Positions 32,985-44,582 of a DNA stretch of 64,000 bases are shown here, piece after piece (the stretch's first letter is position 1; each line of letters starts with the position of its first letter). The position numbers and the translations under genes are program-made. The stretch is from Azolla caroliniana. Taxonomy: Eukaryota; Polypodiophyta. The notes under the pieces were generated by a model. It was not told the origin of the DNA. It did no database searches and saw nothing but the letters and a program-made list of their open reading frames with translations. Location of the stretch: positions 10,726,001 through 10,790,000 of the forward strand of contig JBHGNT010000003.1 in NCBI GenBank assembly GCA_043228905.1, in the 5' to 3' direction.

Positions 32985-33476
32985 CAGGATATTAACATGG
33001 AAAACCCTGAAAGGGAAAAACCACGGGAGTCCACAAACTCCAAAACAAATCACTATGGTAGGAGTAATACAACAAGAACCTTCAAGGCAATGACCTTGAG
33101 CCCTTCTTCATCCACAAACAGCTATAGAGTTACTCACACACACTGTTAATCTAGTTGCAGAGTCAACTACACACACTATAACAATTTTTACAACAATAAT
33201 GATCATAATCCACCTTCCTAACTACTTGCCCTAACTATATTTATACTCATATACACAATATGAGCTATTTACAAATATAGCCCACTAAGCGCACATTGAG
33301 GCTATTTACAATTATAGCCCCAAGTCCACTTCAACGAATTCGGCTATTAGCCGAATCGATTATTACCCGATTTTTGGCCTCGACCAAATTAGGAATCAAC
33401 ATTGTCAACCGATTTGGCTTACTCTTCTCTCTCACTCACATTCTCCTTCCCATCTGGAGGGACCTATTTCCTAACA
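32985..33476 (-). repeat. 3' LTR of a second copia family (minus)
   Basis: In element sense it begins TGTTAGGAAATAGGTCCC (33476 downward), preceded by the polypurine tract GTGAAGGGGGAGTT. A related LTR lies at 63366-63913 and shares GGACCT, the AACTCCCCCTTCACTCCGGC junction and TGGAAAACCC near the other end. The left boundary is uncertain because repeat B may be part of the same unit. Confidence 0.6.
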
Positions 33477-33486
33477 AACTCCCCCT

Positions 33487-34825
33487 TCACTCCGGCATGG
33501 GGTGCTTCGTCAATCCAACTCAGTTTCTGCATGCATCCAACTTTTCTGTTGATAGCATGTTCGTGAGCATGTGAGATCCATTTTCTGCTGTGTGGATCTT
33601 CATCAGAGTAAAATCCTTCCCTTCTACCCTAATCCGGAGCCAATGGTATCTCCTTTGGATGTGCTTTGTCCTCGAGTGGTAGGCGGGATTCTTCGCAAGA
33701 TGGATGGCACTTTGGTTGTCGCAGTAGAGTCTGAATTCTTCTTGTTGAATCCCTAACTCTCCGATGAAATCCTTCATCCAAATAATTTCCTTGTCGGGTT
33801 CTACTACAGCCATGTACTCTACTTTTGTGATCGACAATGCCACGGGCTTTTGTAGCCTCGACTATCACGAGACGGCTCCCCCTGCATGAGTCGTTAGGAC
33901 ATGGACCGTCCGGTATCCTCATCAATTGACATTTCCGAATCAATGAAATCTTCCAATGTGGGGTTACCCGAGCCGAATTGGAGGCACACGCTCGAGGTGC
34001 CTCTCAGGTACCAAAGTATTTTGTGGTCGACAATGCCACGAGCTTCTGTAGCCTCGACTTTCACGAGACGGCTCCCCCTACATAAGTCGTTAGGACATGG
34101 ACCGGTTGGTATCCTCATCAATTGACATGTCCGAATCAATGAAATCTTCCAATGTGGGGTTACCCAAGCCAAATTGGAGGCACACACTCGAGGTGCCTCT
34201 CAGGTACCGAAGTATTCACTTCACTACATCCCAATGCTCTCTGCCCAAATTGCTCATGAATTGGCTGACGACTCCGACTACGTATCTGATATCTGGCCTG
34301 GTACAAACTATCGTGTACATCAAGCTTCTAATTGCTGAGGCATAGGGGACCTTCAACATCTCAACCTTCTCTGACTTTGTCTTCGGACATTGGCCTATGT
34401 TCAACTTGTAGTTTGTCGGCAGTGTCGAGCCGACCGGCTTCATGTCTTGCATGTTGAATCTCTGGAGCACATTTTTCACATATTTCTCCTGTGACAACCA
34501 CAACAACTTATTTGTCTGATCCTAAACAATGTTCATCCCCAGAATTTGCTTTGTTGGACCCATATACTTCATAACAAAAGATATGTTCAAAGCCTTTTTC
34601 AAGCTTTCGATTTTCTTCAGGTCTTGTCCAATAATTAGCATGTCATCAACATACAACAGGAGGATGAGAAAGTCTCCACCATCATATTTCTTGACAAAGG
34701 CCCAGTGATCGGCTTGTGTTTTGTTGAAACCATGATCCACAATGAAGGATTCAAATTTCTGGTACCATTGTCAAGGTTTGTTTTAGCCCATACAAGCTCT
34801 TTCTCAGTCCGCATACCCAAGCAGG
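33487..34825 (-). pseudogene. Copia RT and RNase H fragment, second family
   Basis: Minus strand: RSLYGLKQ-like sequence near 34790, LILLLYVDDMLIIGQD (YVDD intact, near 34660), YVKNVLQRFNM and TRPDIRYVVGVVSQFM (RT end), then RNase H with IIWMKDFIGELG, CDNQSAIHLAKNPAYHSRTKHI and MLTNMLSTEKLDACR. A 198-bp tandem duplication lies between RT and RNase H, with frameshifts. It is truncated on the right by the gypsy duplication at 34828. It is followed by its polypurine tract and LTR, so this is the 3' half of an element. Confidence 0.85.
33823..34216 (-). repeat. 198-bp tandem duplication in copia RNase H
   Basis: Units 33823-34020 and 34021-34216 both run from TTTTGTG(A/G)TCGACAATGCCACG to CTCAGGTACC(A/G)AAGTATT, with a small number of substitutions. 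It disrupts the start of RNase H. Confidence 0.88.
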
Positions 34826-34827
34826 TT

Positions 34828-35827
34828 GAAAACGGCGTTGGACAAAGGATGGATGGCGTGGGCAACCCAAGCAGCGGAATTGCACGCGTATCGTGCGGAC
34901 TGGGAGAACCGGCGAAAAGACGGTCGAGGTTTCTATAAACTAAATGAGGAGAGCATTGCGGCCGTATGAGAGGACCTAGCGCAAGACTATCGGGCGCTAG
35001 CGGACCAACACTCTGAAGAACTCGCGCATCTCTTAGATGATTTTGGTGAAAGCCAGGAGGAGCTATTTCACCAGATCACACAAGCTGGCAACACGCGCAC
35101 AAACGAGGAATCCAGTGCGACGCCAATTCCGGGCACGGCCGAAGAAGAGGAACCTCAGGCCCGATCACCAGAAATGACAACGACGGAGAACAGCGGGGAC
35201 CGACGAGCGGAGTTCCCCACAGGACCAGACAGCGAAACCACTGCACAAAAAGAGGTTCATCCGCACGAGCCCACGCTATCATCAGACCACATGGAGAACG
35301 GTGCGGGCCAGGCGAAATCTCCGCCCCACTCTCCGGAACGTACAAAAACGGCCGACACCACGAAGGATGTAACAATGGAGGCAGAGTCGCAACCGACTGC
35401 AAGCACGACAACGGCGGAGCCCATCCCACTAGCTCAAGAAGAGCCCACCGTACCTGGACCACCCACACACGGCGACTGCGACTCCAGGAGAAACCAGCCC
35501 GACCAGACAGGGGAGCCACACCAAGATGCACCTACGGGCCCTACGTCACCTCCGGACGCGGACACCACAGCAGAGCCAAACATCCGGGCCATTTTGGAAG
35601 AGGATTAACGGGATGGGTCCGACGTGCTACGGCATTGTCCCACAGGCGTGCCAGGTGTTGTCCGCCAGAATAGTAACCGACGGACAAAAGCGTAGGAATA
35701 AGAAATAATATAAGATCATAACGCATGTAACGGTTCACACAGGAAGCGTGAACGGCTAAATAGACCCTGCGTATATAAAGGGCAAAAATCCTCTGATAGA
35801 GGGAGCGTGTAATTTTGGGAATGTAAA
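34828..35827 (+). repeat. Left copy of ~1-kb direct repeat (gypsy ORF-X 3' end and LTR start)
   Basis: Matches 40684-41684 with about eight differences by eye (about 99% identity). It carries the C-terminal part of the post-pol ORF, its stop and the start of the LTR with the promoter TATATAAAG at 35772-35780. It joins copia RT on the left and gypsy RT on the right, the latter without gag or protease. Confidence 0.9.
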
Positions 35828-35837
35828 TAAGCCCGAT

Positions 35838-38340
35838 AGTGGTCGTTCCAAAGAAAAACGGCAAAATACAGGTATGCATAGATTACCGAAAATTAAACGT
35901 CGTCACCATTACACACGCATTTCCCTTACCCTTCACCGATAGCGTACTGGACGTCATCGCAGGCCATGAGATGTACAGTTTTTTAGATGCCTTCAGTGGC
36001 TATAACCAGGTACGCATGCATCCCGAGAACCAAGAAAAGACGGCATTTGTCACAGACTGGGGAGTATATGTGGTCGTCGTCATGATGTTCGGGCTAAAGA
36101 CGGCGTCGGCAAAATTTCAACGGACAATTACGGAGATCTTTGGGGAATACATTCCGGCGTTCATGCAAGTTTTTTTAGACGACTTTGCGGTATATGGGAG
36201 AACAATAGACCATTTTTCGCACTTACAACTGTGCCTGGAACGTTGCCGCACCGCACGCTTAAGCCTGAATCCCGCAAAATGTGCTTTTGGCGTGACCAGC
36301 GGGACTCTCTTGGGCCATATAGTCAACAAGGAGGGAATAGCGGTTGACCCGAACAAAATCTCCGCGATTACGCAAGCCAACACTCTGACAAACGCATAAT
36401 CACTCAGCCGGTTTTTGGGACAAATACGGTGGCATAGTCGGATGATACGGTATTTGGCGGACTTCGCCACGCCGTTACACGTTGTCGTACATTGGACTCC
36501 TTTCCAATGGACTGCAACGGAGGATAAGGCCTACGAGGCACTTAAGATAATGCTCACATAGGCTCCCGTCATACAACCACCAGTTTCGGCGAAGCCATTC
36601 CACGTGTTCATCGACGCCTCGGACATAGCAATAGGAAGTGCACTAATGCAGCTCACCGAACCAAGCTGGTACCGGCCAGTATACTACGCTAGTCGCAAAT
36701 TATCAACAGCAGAGCGTAACTACTCCACAACGGAGCGGGAGGCGTTAGGGATAATCTATAGCATCAATAAATTCCGGCACTATTAATTAGGAAGGAAATT
36801 CACATTCCACGTGGATCATTCGGCACTTCTGTATTTGGTGGAGAAACAAGCCCTAACAGAGAAATTGGCGCGGTGGATGTTGTTGCTCCAGGAATTTGAT
36901 TTCGTAATCCAGCACTGACCAGGGACGCAACACACAGTGGCGGATTTTTTGAGCAAACTCGAGAATGGAAAAACATTACAGAAAGATGACGACGATTTTT
37001 CGGACGCCGACATCCTACGGGTAGCGACACTAGCAGAAAGAACGGAATAGACCTTTCCATACCAGTGGCTTATGGAAATGACGTACTTTTTAACTACGGG
37101 ACTGCCTCCACCACAATTACGCATGGACGAGAAGAAACGACTAGCTGTTCGAAGCCGTCACTTCTGCCTCGTCGAAGGCATTTTATATCACAAAGGAAGT
37201 GACGGCATTTGGTGACATGGGGTACATCAGGATGAGAAGGAAGCAGTTTTACGGGAGGCACACTACGGCACGGCAGGCGGCCATTACACGGGCGACGTTA
37301 CAGCCCGGAAAGTATGGCAGGTGGGCTTATGGTGGCCAACAACGCAGAAGGACGCATCCGAGTATTTTAGAAAGTGTGATTTGTGTCAACGGATGGGACA
37401 GCCCGCGGAGGGCGCAAGGATGCCACACCAACCCGTATTACCACTAGACCCCTTCCAAAAGTGGGGATTGGATTTTGTGGGGCCCTTCACACCAACGGTG
37501 GCCCGTACGGGCAATAAATACATATTGGTAGCCACGGATTACTACACCAAATGGGTAGAAGCAAAGGCACTACGTGAAAATACGGCGGCCATCACAGCCA
37601 GATTCCTTTACGAGCACATCTGGTGTTGGTTCGGCTGTCCGATTGAGCTCATCAGTGACCAGGGGAGTCACTTTCTCAATACGGTGGTTCGGGAACTAAC
37701 ACATCATTACGCCGTAGTCCATAAGAAGAGCACGCCATATTATCCGCAAGCGAATGGATTAGCAGAATCCACCAACAAGACGTTACAGACCATTTTGAAG
37801 AAAATCGCCAATGAAAATAGAACGGACTGGGATACCAAACTACAGAGTGCGTTATGGGCATACAGAACTAGCTACAAAACAAACATACAGTCAACACCGT
37901 TTCGACTAGCGTTTGGGCTGGAGGCTGTGATGCCGGTGGGAATTTCAGGTACCTAGTTTGCGAATTCAAGTACAGAACCGACTATCAGAAGCCAAGTCGG
38001 AGGAGGTACGGCTCTACCAACTCCTCGAACTAGGGGAAAAACGCGTCCACAGCATGGCTGTGTTGGAGTAGGAACAGCGACGGCATAAAGCGTTTGTGGA
38101 TCGACATCGGAATGCAAGGGAAAAGGAGTTCGCCGTGGGTCGAGCAGTGCTGGTTTTCCAAACTCGCATGGGCCATATGCCGAGGAAGTTACGATTCCGT
38201 TGGACCGACCCATACTAGATAATTGGAGCGGAACAAGGCACGTTCCAACTAGGTACGCTGGCCGGGGAAGTAGTCCGGCAAAAGGTGAATGGGTTTCGGC
38301 TTAAACCTTACCTGGGCCCCACGCCACCGAACCCATTCAC
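35838..38340 (+). pseudogene. Tat-like Ty3/gypsy pol: RT, RNase H, integrase
   Basis: The frame starts inside RT (VVPKKNGKIQVCIDYRKLN). FLDAFSGYNQVRM and QVFLDDFAVYG (catalytic FLDD near 36174) follow. RNase H has VFIDASDIAIGSAL and SRKLSTAERNYSTTERE. Integrase has HYGTAGGH and CDLCQRMGQ (zinc site), LDFVGPF, LVATDYYTKWVEA, ISDQGSHF and PQANGLAESTN, then WAYRTSYKTNIQSTPF. A C-terminal RLKPYLGPTPP resembles the gypsy integrase end. TDYYTKWVEA, the WAYRTSYKT block and FGLEAVMP point to the Tat branch from memory. Stops at 36400, 36786, 36918, 37050 and 37214, plus small frameshifts, inactivate it. Gag and protease are missing, deleted together with the rest of the 5' LTR. Confidence 0.87.
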
Positions 38341-38519
38341 CACCGACTAGGACAGAGCCGAAGAACCTGCACTGTAAATGAGCGGCCCCACTTGTACCAT
38401 AATGTAAAAATAGGTTGTAGATAACCGTTACGGAAAAAAAAAAAAAAGAAGAAGATAGCGATTATTAAAACGACTAAAGACATGCACAAACTCCTAGTCC
38501 AAGAACACGCGGCACCACG

Positions 38520-41464
38520 ATGGCTCACCGCCCAATGAACCCTAAGCCACAAAAAGAAGGAAACAGAAGATTTTATGCACAAAACAGAAACTCATCTTCT
38601 AGCTATCAACGCTTCCATCGCTCCTCCCCCTCACCTTCTCCTCCATCCTATCACACAGCTTCAGCCCACCACAACCACCAGTCTCCTTCCCACGAACCTT
38701 CTCTGGCGATGACGATATTCATCTCTACTCCCTTACATCGATGGCTCGTGGAGAAACGCTTGGATGGGTACATCCGGGTCGCACAAGCACCCCCACACCC
38801 GGATGCCATGGACATCGCCAGGAAGCTTAACATCGACATGGTCACCAACTCCTCCATCCGGAAGAAGTTGAACCTGTCATCGCTAGGCGAAAGGCATTTC
38901 GACATCCCTCCTGTAGAGGCGCTGCAGCGATATTTCGGGCCATATTCCTCCTCCGCCAAGGCCTATAGAACCAAGCAAATTCTGGATCCCTTCTTCCGTG
39001 AAGTGGCCAAGTTCCTGCTAGAAGTCGGCTGCGTACATGTCAACACATATGGGATGCCTAAGCAGAAGGCAGGCATCATTATTGATACCTTTGAGGGGCG
39101 CGCGGTAGATTGGGGGGTCATCACAGGGCTGGTGTTAAGGGAAGGCCTGCATGCGTACCAGGCAAGAGAAAAGCTCAGGCCGATCATACAACAGTACCTT
39201 ACGGTACTATTTCCACCCCGAGGCTTGCCGGCACCACAGCCCAGTCGGCCCACGCCCCCGCCTCGATCCACGAAGCGTAGGTTAGAAAAGTTATAGGCCC
39301 TAGAGTGGGAAGAGGAACCCCAAACCGCCTAGCCTGAGCCAAGGACAACACCACCTACCGACCAGCCAGACACACGGACAACGCAAGAGGAACAACCGGC
39401 ATGTTCCATGGAGGCAGCCCCAGAACCAGACACCGAAACACGGTAGGATAGCCCTAGACCGAAACGGCGTAGATTGGACAGGAAGGATGGGCGGAGGTTG
39501 GTCAAAAACGTTTCCACGGCGACAAAAACACCGACCGAAGGCGATGGCTCCACAGCTACGGAACCCAATACCACCTTCAAAATCATCTGGGAGCCACGGC
39601 CGATCATTACGACCCAGTCCCAATGAGGGAAAGCCATATTGACGGCGGAAAGCGAGGTTTTGGCATATCCGGATATCCCGGATACGGCCCATGAGTTCAG
39701 CGCCCTCTTACAGTTCGGCACTTCTTTTGAGCTCATGGAGTTCCTAGCAACACAACAGGTAAAAGCCGCCCAACGAATGGCCGAAGAGCATGCGGAACGC
39801 CAGATGATTGAGTGTGCCCTAACACAAACCACGGAGAGCGACGATGAGGACCGGTTAGCCAGGGTCAGCAAACAGAGAAACGTTGGGGGATGGAGATACC
39901 CCCATTAAACATGGCCCTAGTCGAAGTCCATCGGGAACTGGCAAAGGTCAGCACGGGCGCCAAGGAGATGGCCATAAAAAATAAGAATGTCTGGAAGAAG
40001 GTGAAACTGACCCAAGTCAAACTACAAAAAGCCAACGAACACATCGCGGAGTTGGAAGCTCACGCGGCTACGACGCAACACGCAACTCCGCCACCAAACC
40101 AAGCCATCGACACTTTAAAGGAAGAAATTGAGGCTCAGACCACCATCGCCTCAAAAGTGAAAAGGGTCGTGCAACTAGCGGAATCAGAAATTGGCCGCCT
40201 TCGAGCAGAACTACGCCAATCCTCAGACAGAGAAAAGGAGATACGGGCTAACGGTCGGAAGGTAGTAAAAACCCTGGAAGAGAAACTCGCTACGAAGGTA
40301 GGACAACATATCCGGACAAAAGACGACAACACCCAATTACGGGAGGACGCGAAGAAATCGGAGGCGGCGATCGCGGGACTCCGGGCCTTATTAGAAAAAA
40401 AGAAGGTATAGTTCGACGAGCAGTTGGTGGTCGAACAAGACAGAAGGCATCAGCTCGAAATCCACCTAAACAATGAAGTGGGGAAACTAGAAGAACAACA
40501 TGCAAAGGAATCCCAATTGTGGGCGGGCCTGAAGGCCACGTACGAGGAAGCGGCGACGGTTAAACAGCAAGAAATCGCAAATCTCCAGAAGTCGATGGAA
40601 GACACACGCAACTGTTGCCAGGCCATCACAGATAACATGCGTATCCTTCTCCAAACAAATCGAGAGAGGTTCACACCGCAATTGAAAACGGCGTTGGACA
40701 AAGGATGGATGGCGTGGGCAACCCAAGCAGCGGAATTGCACGCGTATCGTGCGGACTGGGAGAACCGGCGAAAAGACGGTCGAGGTTTCTATAAACTAAA
40801 TGAGGAGAGCATTGCGGCCGTATGAGAGGACCTAGCGCAAGACTATCGGGCGCTAGCGGACCAACACTCTGAAGAACTCGCGCATCTCTTAGATGATTTT
40901 GGTGAAAGCCAGGAGGAGCTATTTCACCAGATCACACAAGCTGGCAACACGCGCACAAACGAGGAATCCAGTGCGACGCCAATTCCGGGCACGGCCGAAG
41001 AAGAGGAACCTCAGGCCCGATCACCAGAAATGACAACGACGGAGAACAGCGGGGACCGACGAGCGGAGTTCCCCACAGGACCAGATAGCGAAACCACTGC
41101 ACAAAAAGAGGTTCATCCGCACGAGCCCACGCTATCATCAGACCACATGGAGAACGGTGCGGGCCAGGCGGAATCTCCGCCCCACTCTCCGGAACGTACA
41201 AAAACGGCCGACACCACGGAGGATGTAACAATGGAGGCAGAGTCGCAACCGACTGCAAGCACGACAACGGCGGAGCCCATCCCACTAGCTCAAGAAGAGC
41301 CCACCGTACCTGGACCACCCACACACGGCGACTGCGACTCCAGGAGAAACCAGCCCGACCAGACAGGGGAGCCACACCAAGATGCACCTATGGGCCCTAC
41401 GTCACCTCCGGACGCGGACACCGCAGCAGAGCCAAACATCCGGGCCATTTTGGAAGAGGATTAA
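38520..41464 (+). pseudogene. Large post-pol ORF (ORF-X) of the gypsy element
   Basis: Begins at ATG 38520, about 180 bp after the end of pol and just after an A-run. The first 258 codons hold a low-complexity N terminus and then a compact domain with IARKLNIDMVTNSSI, EALQRYFGPYSSS, ILDPFFREVAKFLLEVG and FEGRAVDWGVITGL, which I do not recognise. Stops at 39296 and 39447, a frameshift near 39895, then coiled coil (39890-40800: long Glu/Lys/Gln heptads) with stops at 40411 and 40825, and a Pro/Glu/Thr-rich end to 41464. Originally it was close to 980 residues. Extra ORFs between pol and the 3' LTR are known in Tat elements, which fits. The function is unknown; the coiled coil suggests a structural or gag-like protein. 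Confidence 0.65.
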
Positions 41465-41684
41465 CGGGATGGGTCCGACGTGCTACGGCATTGTCCCACA
41501 GGCGTGCCAGGTGTTGTCCGCCAGAATAGTAACCGACGGACAAAAGCGTAGGAATAAGAAATAATATAAGATCATAACGCATGTAACGGTTCACACAGGA
41601 AGCGTGAACGGCTAAATAGACCCTGCGTATATAAAGGGCAAACAACCTCTGATAGAGGGAGCGTGTAATTTTGGGAATGTAAAG
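40684..41684 (+). repeat. Right copy of ~1-kb direct repeat
   Basis: Same content as 34828-35827, in its native setting at the 3' end of ORF-X and the start of the 3' LTR. Promoter TATATAAAG at 41628-41636. Confidence 0.9.
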
Positions 41685-41985
41685 AAACGTCTCATAATAG
41701 AATTCTATCTTCTCTGATTTCCTGTGTATAGCTACGGCTAATTCACTGTGTGTGTCTTGAATACCTAAGCGTTTAAGTACGTAAGTGTAACCCTTGATAG
41801 GGATTCGGTTGTAGCCGTCTCCCTTATACGCTGATAGGTTATAGGGAACCTTCCCCTACGCATTACGCTTAGAAACCTGTTCGTTGTTCCACATCCACTT
41901 GGAGGTCTAGGTCGAAGGATTGACCACGGACCGTGTTCCTAATCGGCAACACGAAACAAGATAGATAGTGTAAGAGGATCGTGTG
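41465..41985 (+). repeat. Probable 3' LTR of the Tat-like gypsy element
   Basis: After the ORF-X stop comes a candidate LTR start (TGTTGTCCGCC near 41512). TATATAAAG is at 41628 and non-coding sequence continues past 41900. No purine-rich tract sits exactly at the candidate start, and no matching full 5' LTR exists, so both ends are approximate. Confidence 0.5.
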
Positions 41986-42490
41986 TAGACACGGGCGCAG
42001 ACAGAGATGTTAAGAACAACTTGCGTTTGGTAGATAAGTTTCTATTAATCAATATATGTGCGTAGCGCTGTGGGTGATTACAACCGGATCAATGCCGGTG
42101 GTCGAGCGTAAGCTCTACAATAGTCAGATACAAAGTGGAGTCGGGAGCACTCGGGCGTCTAACGCGAGCAAGGGAAGCACCTTCCGGTGATCTGTCGTAG
42201 GACTCCTCGTCTGGTCTCCTCTTTGTTCCTTTTCTCCCCTCTTGATTACTTCCCCAAAAAGGACATCCCCCCAAACAATCAAAGGTCGCCCCTTTTATAG
42301 CACAAGGAGCGACCATTACAAGGTATTCATGACTTGTCGCTTTCCCTTCCTATATTCTCCCCCCTGATTTGCTCTCCTCGTAACTCTCCCTACTTACGCG
42401 ATGTCTGAATCCCTATAAATGCCTTAACTACCTAGTACACCTCCTTCTACCTATGCCTAATACTTACACTATTTAATTCGCTAGGAGTGT
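41986..42490 (-). other. Probable LTR of another element, minus orientation
   Basis: No ORF. CTATAAAAGG near 42290 on the minus strand sits in a setting like the gypsy LTR at 10880 (CCTTTTATAGCAC). Ends unresolved. Confidence 0.35.
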
Positions 42491-42859
42491 GCACTCGTGC
42501 ACACCGGTGCTCCCACGCGTTTCACCTTGTTTCTGCCTATGGCCTGGAATCTTCACGACAACGTATTCTCTATCCGAAAATCTCCACGGGGGTCTTCTCT
42601 CTCATAGAGGGTATCTTCTGCCTCCATTTTACGCAGTCGGCTCCTATTCGAATTCTTCAGTCGGCTCTTTGTTCAACCCTGATTCGGATCCTTATTCAAC
42701 CGACTGTCTTCTTTCGAGAGGTTCCCCTTGTTCCTTATTCAACTCTCCACTTTGTCAATTATCTACTCGACCGACTGATTCGTATCCGACTTTGGTCAGA
42801 TTGATTTCTATCCGATTCGGCTGATCAACGGTAGCCGGAGGCCTATTCTCGTTCGACTA

Positions 42860-43018
42860 AGAGGTCGGCCCTATCTTCTCCATCTCCCAGTCGGCAATCA
42901 TCTTTTCTTCCATGAAGACGATATCTCGTCTCCTAATCACCTTCTTGTCGATTAGGTTCCACATGCGATACCTAAATTCCTCTTCACCATAGCCGAGAAA
43001 TAGACACGGTCGGCTCTT
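42860..43018 (-). pseudogene. Copia integrase C-terminal fragment
   Basis: The minus strand reads CLFLGYGEEEFRYRMWN followed by LIDKKVIRRRDIVFMEEK, the typical end of a copia integrase (FLGY...G.R.W....K....RDV.F.E). It stops near 42860. Degenerate linker sequence may extend to about 42500. It borders the left direct repeat of the Penelope-like element. Confidence 0.75.
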
Positions 43019-43022
43019 GGGC

Positions 43023-43254
43023 GGTGCAAATGTCTGTTGGTTGCCTTGCTAAGTCCCAAACAGCGTGCCATGTAGGGAGGGGGAAGGGTGCACGAGATGG
43101 CTGTTCAACACAGTCCCATACTCGTTTACAATAGGGGGGGGGGGGGGACGATTGATGAAAGAGGCCGCGATCAACCACGGCATGTTGTTGAGTATTGTGG
43201 GGCGGATCATGCTTTTGTGATGTCCAATTATCGTAGGGCGTACCATGTGTACGG
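43023..43254 (-). repeat. Left direct terminal repeat of the Penelope-like element
   Basis: 232 bp from GGTGCAAATGTCTGTTGG to CATGTGTACGG, matching 49172-49399 in the same orientation at roughly 85-90% by eye. It contains a run of 15 G near 43132-43146. Confidence 0.88.
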
Positions 43255-43464
43255 TGAAGAAGGGGCGGCGGTGTCGTGAAGTACGAAAGCTTCACATTAA
43301 AAGTCTAGAATAAGATAAATACGTAACTAAAATAACATTTGATCATGTTTTATGTATAAAGATAATATTAACAACACATATGATAATATTATATATATGT
43401 AAAGAAAAATAATATATATAAATATATATATAGATAGATAGATAAATATATTATATTACAAGAA

Positions 43465-43530
43465 CAAGAAAGGACTTGAACCAATAACCCCACCCTATGA
43501 CTCTCAAATCTTACCATTTATTCTATACTA
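43465..43530 (-). other. tRNA-like segment
   Basis: The minus strand shows an A-box-like TAAATGGTAAGA and a B-box-like GGTTCAAGTCC about 35 bp apart. No full cloverleaf is convincing, so this is a tRNA-derived repeat head or tRNA relic. Confidence 0.4.
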
Positions 43531-43627
43531 GTAATATACATAAAATAAAGCATCTTTATATATACTTTATATTACATAAAGGATTTGCTTCATGATATAA
43601 AAATAATGTTGTATTCAATAGTATTTT

Positions 43628-43690
43628 GAGACTTGAACCCACAACCTCATACACCAAAGTCAACACACCTACCATTAGGCTAGGCCCTTT
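43628..43690 (-). other. tRNA-like segment
   Basis: The minus strand has TAGCCTAATGGTAGGTG (A-box-like) followed by GTGGGTTCAAGTCTC (B-box-like), the spacing of a tRNA gene. Acceptor pairing is poor. Confidence 0.45.
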
Positions 43691-43964
43691 CTCTTTAAGA
43701 TTATGTTTTCATGTTTATTGTTATTGCATATATTGTTTCATACATAAAAGCTCAAATGAGCGAGATGTTTATCATGCATCACATGCATTTCATGCACTAC
43801 ATGCATGACGTGTACCCTCCAATGCATCATATGCATGGGGGCACCTATTTAAATGGTGAAAGAGAAGATCAAAGGGGGATATGTATGAGATATCAATCAA
43901 ATTATGTATTTCATAAGAGATATCATAAAAATAGAGAAAGAAGGGAAGAAGTTTAACATAAACG

Positions 43965-44030
43965 TGGAGCTCTAGCTTGGCGGTCGTGGTGGTCAACTCT
44001 CAACAAGAGGGAGGCGGTTCGAGCCTTATC
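43965..44030 (+). other. tRNA-like segment, candidate SINE head
   Basis: AGCTTGGCGGTCGTGG (A-box-like) and GGCGGTTCGAGCC (B-box-like), with an intervening AACTCTC/GAGGGAG pairing. Resembles the tRNA-related head of a plant SINE. No clear poly-A or TSD was found. Confidence 0.4.
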
Positions 44031-44582
44031 TTCATCGAAATATTGAAGTGAAGATTGTAATGGTCTACGATCAAGAAAGAGAAGAGCGATTACCTTGCAA
44101 GACAAAGTTCGGAGGTTCAACGATGTGCACAATCATTTTGTAACTCTTTCATGAAAATGATTATAAATTTCATACACTTTCTCATGTATTATTTTATATC
44201 TTATCTTGTCTTATCTTATATTCCTTAAAAATCCTATTTTGTCATAACTTATTGATCTCTATTCACTCTATCTCTACTCTTTCGTCTCTTCCGTCCATAA
44301 TCCCAGTGATTCCTTCCTCACTTTCACGTTATCCTTTGTGTGCACAACGCTACGCTTCTAGGTGAGCCACGCCACGACAGCGGCAGGAAGTTTTGTTGGC
44401 GGCTTTGATTCGTAATACAGTGTCAAAATTGTTGCCTTGAAATGTTTGGCAGGTGCGGCTGACGATTGTATGGTGCATGGAGCTCGAGGACGGTGTTAGG
44501 ATCCGGAGGACTTGTATGAGCGGGGAGATGACCGAGGCCTATCGTTGCGAATGCTTGTAGTGAGCGGTAATGGTGCGGTTCA

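Larger units (their letters stand above)
43255..44300. other. AT-rich stretch with tRNA-like segments, no gene
   Basis: Includes a TA/GATA-rich run (43381-43452), three tRNA-like segments listed separately, and short ATGCAT-containing repeats (43770-43840). No ORF is credible. Confidence 0.5.

Noticed and set aside
34828-35608. A separate gene in the left gypsy repeat
   Set aside because: It is a near-identical duplicate of the ORF-X 3' end at 40684-41464 with no start of its own.
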